Assembly (NCBI GenBank): GCA_022796315.1
Contig: JAAWIL010000104.1
Span: forward strand, 1-7,183
DNA length: 7,183 nucleotides
DNA from: Oscillibacter sp.
GTDB taxonomy: Bacteria > Bacillota > Clostridia > Oscillospirales > Oscillospiraceae
Direction of reading: 5' to 3'
Under the pieces are notes generated by a model that saw only the letters and a program-made list of their open reading frames with translations, ran no database searches and was not told where the DNA came from. The position numbers were made by a program, and so were the translations under genes. Of the stretch, positions 1 through 4,912 are shown in pieces. Each line of letters opens with the position of its first letter. Within the stretch, counting starts at the first letter, position 1.

Positions 1-4
1 GCGG

Positions 5-29
5 AGCCGCCCCCGGAGGGCGCACGGCT
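5..29 (-). terminator. Predicted terminator hairpin of the T-box-like leader
   Basis: On the minus strand AGCC (26-29) pairs with GGCU (5-8), GC (22-23) with GC (9-10) and CCC (18-20) with GGG (12-14), around a UCC loop. A two-base bulge and one G-G mismatch interrupt the stem. It shares positions 24-29 with the antiterminator, which gives the mutually exclusive folds expected of a T-box. Whether a U-run follows cannot be seen, because the window ends 4 nt later. Confidence 0.5.
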
Positions 30-178
30 GCCGTCAGGCAGTACCACCGCTGGCCCCTGGCCGGTGGTGAGTAAGTGCGCTCTTCGAGAGGGCCGACAAA
101 GGGAACGGAGCACCCAGGTCATCCCCGGACGCTCCCCCTTCGGTTCCCTCCTGCTGGTCGATCACCGCCTTTCCGGCC
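5..178 (-). promoter_or_regulatory. T-box-like leader for a gene beyond the left edge
   Basis: Read on the minus strand, this non-coding stretch has T-box layout. A long stem (GGCCG 174-178 with CGGCC 91-95; AGGGAAC 143-149 with GTTCCCT 100-106; GGAGC inside) corresponds to stem I. A small hairpin with CTCT/AGAG arms (80-90) follows. Next is an antiterminator at 24-50: GCGG, the bulge UGGUACU, GCC, loop UGAC, GGC, then CCGU. The bulge fits the T-box consensus UGGNACC except for its last base. A terminator stem (5-29) uses the same CCG bases and so excludes the antiterminator. T-boxes bind uncharged tRNA and turn on aminoacyl-tRNA synthetase, amino acid biosynthesis or transport genes. The gene and any U-run are off the window. 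I could not assign the specifier codon with confidence. Confidence 0.55.
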
Positions 179-212
179 TGTGTCATTCTGCCACAAATGA
201 ACCGTCAGCCAA

Positions 213-246
213 TGTGTATTTGGGTGGTGAAACCACCCTTTACACA
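213..246. other. Perfect hairpin between the DIP1984 gene and the T-box-like leader
   Basis: GGGTGGT (222-228) and ACCACCC (232-238) are perfect inverted repeats around a 3-nt loop. They are flanked by an outer TGTGT/ACACA pair (213-217 and 242-246). On the minus strand it lies about 30 nt after the DIP1984 stop. It could end or process the upstream transcript, but no U-run follows it in either direction. It may instead be the first hairpin of the leader RNA or a protein-binding site. Confidence 0.45.
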
Positions 247-256
247 ATACATCTCA

Positions 257-276
257 CGATTATGAATACAGGTTCT
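257..276 (+). repeat. Isolated 20-bp copy of the palindromic element's end
   Basis: CGATTATGAATACAGGTTCT at 257-276 is an exact inverted copy of 6945-6964, the left end of the large palindromic element upstream of gyrB. It also matches 15 nt of that element's right end (7095-7109, up to the preceding A/G difference). Only the end sequence is shared; the bases to its left (241-256) do not resemble the interior of the element. Its outer edge overlaps the first base of the DIP1984 stop codon. It may be a degraded or solo end of the same repeat family. Confidence 0.7.
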
Positions 277-731
277 TACAGCAATTCCGTGGTCCAGTTC
301 TTCTCCTGGATCGTCTCTTCCAGCTGCCGCAGTTCTTTTGACATGCTGTCCACCTGTTTTTGCAGCTGCCGGACATCCACGGTGCTCTTCACCTTGATCT
401 CGCTGACGCTGTGGCGGCGGACCAGGGCGCTGGCGCTGTCCAGAAAGCCCCGCAGAATCCCCAGCCTGCCCTTGAGGCAGTCCCGCCTTGCCAGCAGGTC
501 GGACAGCGTGGCTTTTTCGCCGGCCGCCGTGGTGTTGTTGGTCCGGTTGATGGCGGAGATCAGCTCCTCCAGCCGGGCATAGTCCGTCTCCAGTTCCTTC
601 AGCAGCTCCATGGGGTCCTCGGCGGGCTGTTCCCCCTCCTGGACCTGGGCGTTGTTGTGGAGCCGGCTCTCCAGCTGGCGGATTCTCGTCTGCAGCTCGG
701 ACCGCTGAGACAGGGCATTGGCCAGTTTCAC
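276..731 (-). CDS. DIP1984 family coiled-coil protein ('septicolysin')
   Basis: A 151-aa protein matching the DIP1984 family, often labelled septicolysin in databases. The recalled family signatures are all present in order: MKLANALSQRSELQTRI (1-17), NNAQVQEGEQPAEDP (26-40), LISAINRTN (57-65), LSDLLARRDCLKGRL (76-90), STVDVRQLQKQ (116-126) and the C-terminal IQEKNWTTELL. The heptad-like Leu/Ile pattern at 1-25, 43-62 and 118-143 predicts long helices or coiled coils. No signal peptide or membrane segment is present, so it is probably cytoplasmic. The biochemical role is unknown, and the haemolysin-like name should not be read as evidence of toxicity. The start is GTG at 731, with AGGAG (741-745) 9 nt upstream, inside the 19-nt gap after the lipoprotein gene. 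The TAA stop touches the end of a repeat copy (257-276). It is the last gene of the unit visible here. Confidence 0.92.
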   Translation of the reverse strand: MKLANALSQRSELQTRIRQLESRLHNNAQVQEGEQPAEDPMELLKELETDYARLEELISAINRTNNTTAAGEKATLSDLLARRDCLKGRLGILRGFLDSASALVRRHSVSEIKVKSTVDVRQLQKQVDSMSKELRQLEETIQEKNWTTELL

Positions 732-740
732 AGGATCACG

Positions 741-745
741 CTCCT
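741..745 (-). promoter_or_regulatory. Ribosome binding site deciding the GTG start of the DIP1984 gene
   Basis: AGGAG on the minus strand lies 9 nt before GTG at 731 and within 20 nt of the preceding stop codon. It supports GTG initiation. The family's MKLA N-terminus begins exactly at this codon. Confidence 0.75.
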
Positions 746-750
746 CACGT

Positions 751-1779
751 TCAGATGATGCTGTTGTATCCGTCGATCATGCTGCTCAGGGCATCGCTGG
801 CGCTGTCATAGGCCTCGCTGTAATCCTGGCCCTCATTCAGCGCATCGGCCAGCGCACCCATCCGGACGTAGAGGGTATTCACCTTCGTGGTATACAGCTC
901 GGTGGCGCCCTCCGCCACGGGGCCGCTGAACACCTTCTCCCGCTCCTCCTGACTGCCCAGGGCCGCGGTCAGCTCCTCATAGGCGGTGTTGAAGGCGGCG
1001 AACAGGGGCGCGATCTCGGTCCGGTCGATCTCCGGCAGAACAAGCTCCGCCTCCGGGTCGCTGTTCTCCAGGGAGGCCTCCCACTGGTTCCAGATGTTCT
1101 CCAGAATGTCCTCGCTGTTATGGATCATCATCCGGGAGTGGTAGAGGATCAGCTGCCCGTCGTCGAGCAGACCCTCCAGATCGTCGTCCCGGGTCTCGGC
1201 GGCCAGCTCATCCATGGCGTCCATCATCTGGCCATAGTACTGGTTATAGACCTGGAACGCCTCCCACAGCTGGGCGTGAATCTCCGGAGCCCGGGCCAGA
1301 CTGTCCTGCTCAAATTCGTTAAAACGCATATAGGAGGCCAGACTGTCCAGGGCGTCCATCATCTTCGCCGGGCTGTCCCCCAGGGCCCGGACGGCGGCGT
1401 CCACCTTGGCGTAGGCGGGCTCCTCCTCCGCGTACTCCAGGGCTCTCTCCGCGATGTACGTGTTTCCGGTGAAGAACTCCGCCGCCTCCTTCAGGGCCCC
1501 GTAGTCTCCGCCCTCCGCCAGGGCGAAGTCCTCGGCGTATTCCACGTTCATGAAGTAGGCGATCAGGATCTCTTCCATCTCGCTCAGGCTGTCATAGAGA
1601 TCCATATAGGCGTTGTATTTGCTGTAGTCCGCCTCCCCGTTGGTCTCCTCCTCAGGGGTCTCCGGGGAGGAGGTGAGATCGCTCTCGTCCTTCCCCCCCT
1701 TGCCGCCGCATCCTGACAGCAGCAGCGCGGCGCACAGACTCAGTCCCATGACACTTCTCCAAAACTTTTTCCGATTCAT
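751..1779 (-). CDS. DUF3829-like lipoprotein of unknown function
   Basis: A 342-aa predicted lipoprotein. The N-terminus has the full export signal: a basic NRKK, a hydrophobic stretch (about 10-21) and the lipobox Leu21-Ser22-Gly23-Cys24. Cys24 should therefore be lipidated and anchor the protein to the outer face of the membrane. A Gly/Ser/Glu-rich linker (25-50) follows. The rest is largely helical and acidic. It starts with YSKYNAYMDLYDSL (52-65) and has a middle segment with ASYMRFNEFEQDS and EIHAQLWEAFQVYNQYY (149-182). This layout resembles DUF3829 lipoproteins, which have no known function; the family match is from memory and moderate. Start: ATG preceded by AGAGG about 10 nt upstream. 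It begins about 100 nt after gyrA with no terminator between them, and its stop is 19 nt before the next gene, so it probably sits in the gyrase transcript. No enzyme motif is visible. Confidence 0.87.
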   Translation of the reverse strand: MNRKKFWRSVMGLSLCAALLLSGCGGKGGKDESDLTSSPETPEEETNGEADYSKYNAYMDLYDSLSEMEEILIAYFMNVEYAEDFALAEGGDYGALKEAAEFFTGNTYIAERALEYAEEEPAYAKVDAAVRALGDSPAKMMDALDSLASYMRFNEFEQDSLARAPEIHAQLWEAFQVYNQYYGQMMDAMDELAAETRDDDLEGLLDDGQLILYHSRMMIHNSEDILENIWNQWEASLENSDPEAELVLPEIDRTEIAPLFAAFNTAYEELTAALGSQEEREKVFSGPVAEGATELYTTKVNTLYVRMGALADALNEGQDYSEAYDSASDALSSMIDGYNSII

Positions 1780-1785
1780 GATACA

Positions 1786-1875
1786 TCATCCTCTTTTTTC
1801 AAGATTGATTCTCTCCTTGATGCCGCGGGCCTCCCCGCCGGGATCTATGGCGGCCTCCAGGGGGATCAGGCCCAT
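1786..1875 (-). CDS. Possible 29-aa small ORF between gyrA and the lipoprotein gene
   Basis: An ATG at 1875 follows the gyrA TGA by 3 nt and opens 29 codons ending in TGA at 1786. GAGGAG, formed by the last two Glu codons of gyrA (1882-1887), lies 6 nt upstream, so translation could restart here. The peptide begins MGLIPLEAAIDPGGEARG and has a charged C-terminal half (KERINLEKRG). It has no membrane segment or known motif. It shares its frame with the following lipoprotein gene, separated by TGA-TGT-ATC before that gene's ATG. It could be a coupling or leader peptide, a decayed 5' end, or chance. Evidence is only the ribosome binding site and spacing. Confidence 0.3.
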   Translation of the reverse strand: MGLIPLEAAIDPGGEARGIKERINLEKRG

Positions 1876-1878
1876 CCG

Positions 1879-4401
1879 TCACTCCTCAGCGGGGGTCCCG
1901 CCGTCCTCCGGCGGGGCGGCGGTCTCTCCGGTCTCCTCCCGGTCCGCCAGGGCCAGGGAGATCACCCGATCTCCCTCCTCCTTGAAGCGCATGACAATCA
2001 CGCCCTGGGTGGCCCGGCCCGCCATGCGGATGGAGTCCACATGGGTGCGGATCAGGATGCCCGCCTGAGTCACCAGCAGCAGGTCCTCGGACCCGTCCAC
2101 CACCTTGATGCCCACAATGGGTCCGGTCTTCTCGGTGACCATATAGTTCTTAATGCCAAGGCCGCCCCGGTTGGTAATCCGGTACTCCTCCACAGGGGTG
2201 CGCTTGCCGAAGCCCTTCTCCGTGATGGACAGCACCGTCCGCCCCTCGGTGATCCGGGCGGCGCCGACTACGTAGTCCCCCTCCCGCAGGCGGATGCCCC
2301 GGACGCCCACGGCCTCCCGGCCCATGGGGCGCACGTCGTTCTCGTCAAAGCACACCGCCAGTCCCAAGTGGGTGGCAATGAGGATCTTCCGGGTGCCGTC
2401 GGTCTCCCGGACGGATACCAGCTGATCCCCCTCGTCCAGCCGCAGGGCCCGCATTCCGTTGTTCCGCAGGTTTTTCAGGGTGCGGACAGGCAGACGCTTC
2501 ACGGTGCCCTGGCGGGTGACCATGAACAGGTACAGCTCCTCCTCGCCGGCCTGCCGGTAGTGGAGCATGGTCTGCACCCGCTCTCCCTGCTCCACCTGGA
2601 GGATGTTGACGATATTGGTGCCCTTGGCGGTCTTGCCGCTCTCGGGGATCTGATAGCCCTTCTTGCGGTACACCTTGCCGGTGTCGGTGAAGAAGAGGAG
2701 ATAATCGTGGGTGGAGGCGGTGAACACGTCGGCTACATAGTCCTCCTCCCGGGTGGTGATGCCCTTGCGGCCCTGTCCGCCCTTGGACTGGGCGGTGTAC
2801 TCGCTCACCGGAGTGCGCTTGATATAGCCCGCCTGGGTGAGGGTGAAGACGCACTGCTCCTCCTCGATGAGGTCCTCAATGTCGATCTCGTCCTCCACAT
2901 CCTGGATCTCGGTGACCCGCTCGTCTCCGTACTTGTCCCGGATGACGGTCAGCTCCTCCTTCAGGACTCCCCGGAGCATCTCCTCGGAACCCAGCAGCTG
3001 GTTGAAGTAGGCGATGCGCTCCTCCAGCTCCTTGTACTCCGCCTCCAGCTTCTCCCGGTTCAGGCCCTGGAGGGCGATCAGGCGCATATCGCAGATGGCC
3101 TGGGCCTGGACGTCGTCCAGCTCAAACCGCTCCATCAGCCGCTCCTTGCCGTTGTCGTAGCTGGTACGGAGAATATGGATAACCTCGTCGATGTGGTCCT
3201 GGGCGATAAGCAGGCCCTCTAAAAGGTGGGCCCGCTCCTGGGCCTTGCGCAGGTCGTACTTCGTCCGGCGGATGATGACCTGCTCCTGGTAGGCGATGTA
3301 CTCGTCCAGGATGTGCCGCAGGGAGAGAATCCGGGGCTGGAGCTTGCCATTCACCTCCACCAGGGCCAGCATGTTGATGGCAAAGGTGGTCTGGAGCTGG
3401 GTCTGGGCAAACAGGCGGTTCAGCACCACCTGGGGGTTGGCGTCCCGTTTCAGCTCGATGACGACGCGCATCCCGTTGCGGTCGGTCTCGTCCCGGATGT
3501 CGGAGATGCCCTCCAGCCGCTTGTCCTCCACCTGGTCGGCCATGTTCTTGATGAGCATTCGCTTGTTCACCTGGTAGGGGATCTCGTTGATGACAATCCG
3601 GGTGCGATCCTTGCCGAACTCCTCAAACTCGTGCCGCGCCCGGATGGTCACCCGGCCCCGACCGGTGGCGTAGGCGGCGCGGATGCCCGCCCGGCCCATG
3701 ATGATGCCCCGGGTGGGGAAGTCCGGGCCGTGGATGTGCTCCATCAGGTCGGCCAGGGTGGCCTCTGGGTCGTCCAGCACGCAGATGGCGGCGTTGATGA
3801 CCTCCCGCATGTTGTGGGGCGGGATATTGGTGGCCATGCCCACGGCGATGCCGCTGGAGCCGTTGACCAGCAGGTTGGGAAACCGGGAGGGGAGCGTCTT
3901 GGGTTCCTTCCGGGTCTCGTCAAAGTTGGGGTCCCAGTCCACGGTGTCCTTGTCGATGTCCCGGAGCATCTCGTCGGAGAGCTTGGACATGCGCGCCTCG
4001 GTGTACCGGTAGGCCGCCGGGGGGTCGCCGTCGATGGAGCCGAAGTTGCCGTGGCCGTCCACCAGCATGTACCGCATGGAGAAGTCCTGGGCCAGGCGCA
4101 CCAGGGCGTCATAGACGCTCTGATCTCCATGGGGGTGGTAGCGGCCCAGCACGTCGCCCACGCAGGTGGCCGACTTCTTAAAGGGCTTATCCGCCGTCAG
4201 GTTATCCTCATACATGGCGTAGAGGATGCGCCGGTGGACGGGCTTCAGGCCGTCCCGCACGTCGGGCAGGGCCCGGCCCACGATGACGGACATGGCGTAT
4301 TCGATGTAGGAGTTCTCCATCTCCGGCACCAGAGAGGATCTGACAATCTTCTGGTCCGGGAACCGGATCTCCTCGGGGTCATATTGGGGTTTCTTGCTCA
4401 T
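1879..4401 (-). CDS. gyrA: DNA gyrase subunit A (GyrA)
   Basis: This is the DNA-cleaving and DNA-wrapping subunit of gyrase, 840 aa. The winged-helix region holds LPDVRDGLKPVHRRILYAM (45-63). The catalytic tyrosine is Tyr133 in AAYRYTEAR, equivalent to E. coli Tyr122. The tower follows (INEIPYQVNK, 271-280), then a coiled coil with the dimerisation gate (about 365-500). From about 515 comes the beta-pinwheel DNA-wrapping domain, with recurring blades such as GYIKRTPVSEY, GKVYRKKGY, GTVKRLPVRTL, GFGKRTPVEEY and GILIRTHVDS. An acidic tail (DREETGET...PAEE) closes the protein. Two points are odd. The quinolone-site residue matching E. coli Ser83 is Gln94, while Asp87 is kept as Asp98. The GyrA box that marks gyrase rather than topoisomerase IV reads QSKGGQG (538-544) instead of QRRGGKG. 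Its place just downstream of gyrB favours gyrase. ParC is the alternative, but I consider it unlikely. Confidence 0.96.
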   Translation of the reverse strand: MSKKPQYDPEEIRFPDQKIVRSSLVPEMENSYIEYAMSVIVGRALPDVRDGLKPVHRRILYAMYEDNLTADKPFKKSATCVGDVLGRYHPHGDQSVYDALVRLAQDFSMRYMLVDGHGNFGSIDGDPPAAYRYTEARMSKLSDEMLRDIDKDTVDWDPNFDETRKEPKTLPSRFPNLLVNGSSGIAVGMATNIPPHNMREVINAAICVLDDPEATLADLMEHIHGPDFPTRGIIMGRAGIRAAYATGRGRVTIRARHEFEEFGKDRTRIVINEIPYQVNKRMLIKNMADQVEDKRLEGISDIRDETDRNGMRVVIELKRDANPQVVLNRLFAQTQLQTTFAINMLALVEVNGKLQPRILSLRHILDEYIAYQEQVIIRRTKYDLRKAQERAHLLEGLLIAQDHIDEVIHILRTSYDNGKERLMERFELDDVQAQAICDMRLIALQGLNREKLEAEYKELEERIAYFNQLLGSEEMLRGVLKEELTVIRDKYGDERVTEIQDVEDEIDIEDLIEEEQCVFTLTQAGYIKRTPVSEYTAQSKGGQGRKGITTREEDYVADVFTASTHDYLLFFTDTGKVYRKKGYQIPESGKTAKGTNIVNILQVEQGERVQTMLHYRQAGEEELYLFMVTRQGTVKRLPVRTLKNLRNNGMRALRLDEGDQLVSVRETDGTRKILIATHLGLAVCFDENDVRPMGREAVGVRGIRLREGDYVVGAARITEGRTVLSITEKGFGKRTPVEEYRITNRGGLGIKNYMVTEKTGPIVGIKVVDGSEDLLLVTQAGILIRTHVDSIRMAGRATQGVIVMRFKEEGDRVISLALADREETGETAAPPEDGGTPAEE

Positions 4402-4411
4402 TTATTGTACT

Positions 4412-4418
4412 CCTCCTT
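4412..4418 (-). promoter_or_regulatory. Ribosome binding site of gyrA
   Basis: AAGGAGG on the minus strand lies about 10 nt before the ATG at 4401, in the 43-nt gap after the preceding gene. It fixes the gyrA start. No promoter or terminator is recognisable in that gap. Confidence 0.8.
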
Positions 4419-4444
4419 GTTAGAGGTGGATCGTTCCTTCTCAC

Positions 4445-4900
4445 TCAAAATGTCTCTTTCAGCCAGTCCATACCGGGGTAGGGCTCCAGGGTGTGGGCGT
4501 ACCACTCCACGCATTTGGCGGCCAGGTCCCGGTCCTGCATGGTACACTTCATGGGGAATACAGACTGTCCGTCGCTGGGCTCGATGGGGGCCTCCTCGTC
4601 GGAGTCCAGAAGCTCCGGGTTGAAGCAGGCCCAGGCGGTTTCCGTCTCCGCGTCCCAGATCTGCAGGAAAATCAGATCTGGAGAGGATTCCAGCGTCAGA
4701 TAGCCCTCCTCGTTCTCCTCGTCCGGAGCCATCATCAGGCTGAGGTATTTCCCGGTCCGGACTTTTTTCACAATATCCAGAATACTCCCCTCCGACAGGT
4801 CCCGGATCTCCTTACCGGGAAGCGCTCCCCGGCTCGCCATTTGTATTTTGATTCCCTCAGGCAGGGGAGGAACCTCCCGTTTTTTGATGATTTCTTCCAC
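4445..4900 (-). CDS. Unrecognised acidic protein encoded between gyrB and gyrA
   Basis: A 151-aa protein that I do not recognise. It starts at GTG, 10 nt after the gyrB stop, and ends 43 nt before gyrA, so it is almost certainly co-transcribed with both. There is no signal peptide, membrane segment, cysteine pair or nucleotide-binding motif. The N-terminus is basic and proline-containing (KKREVPPLPEG, 6-16). The middle (about 52-95) looks like alternating beta strands broken by acidic loops, with DEENEEG at 60-66. The C-terminus (about 116-151) looks like a strand, then a helix with Trp133 and Tyr134, ending in PGMDWLKETF. This strand-helix-Trp ending loosely recalls Imm1-like immunity proteins or other small cytoplasmic beta/alpha proteins, but that is only an impression. 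The strong Shine-Dalgarno site, GC-rich codon use and conserved strand with its neighbours support a real gene. Its function is unknown, and its position alone suggests a possible link to gyrase. Confidence 0.85.
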   Translation of the reverse strand: MEEIIKKREVPPLPEGIKIQMASRGALPGKEIRDLSEGSILDIVKKVRTGKYLSLMMAPDEENEEGYLTLESSPDLIFLQIWDAETETAWACFNPELLDSDEEAPIEPSDGQSVFPMKCTMQDRDLAAKCVEWYAHTLEPYPGMDWLKETF

Positions 4901-4906
4901 AGCAAA

Positions 4907-4912
4907 CTCCTT
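4907..4912 (-). promoter_or_regulatory. Ribosome binding site overlapping the gyrB stop codon
   Basis: AAGGAG on the minus strand overlaps the last bases of the gyrB TAA stop and sits 6 nt before the GTG start of the next gene. It supports the GTG at 4900 as the true start and suggests that translation of the small gene is coupled to gyrB. Confidence 0.8.

Noticed and set aside
1..240. RNase P, SRP, tmRNA or 6S RNA in the left non-coding region
   Set aside because: Conserved sequences of the first three were looked for on both strands and not found, and the fold does not resemble 6S RNA; a T-box-like fold explains it better.
250..280. CATAAT on the minus strand as a -10 box for the leader RNA
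   Set aside because: No acceptable -35 hexamer at 16-18 bp spacing; the bases also belong to the repeat end.
64..582. Plus-strand open frame across the left non-coding region and the DIP1984 gene
   Set aside because: Runs through the T-box-like leader and antisense to a recognised family; no supporting features.
718..1716. Plus-strand open frame opposite the lipoprotein gene
   Set aside because: The minus-strand product has a complete lipoprotein signal and good ribosome binding site; the plus frame is low-complexity shadow.
3226..4623. Long plus-strand open frame opposite gyrA and its upstream neighbour
   Set aside because: Antisense shadow of gyrA with a His/Val/Asp/Gly-rich composition, no domain and no proper gene context.
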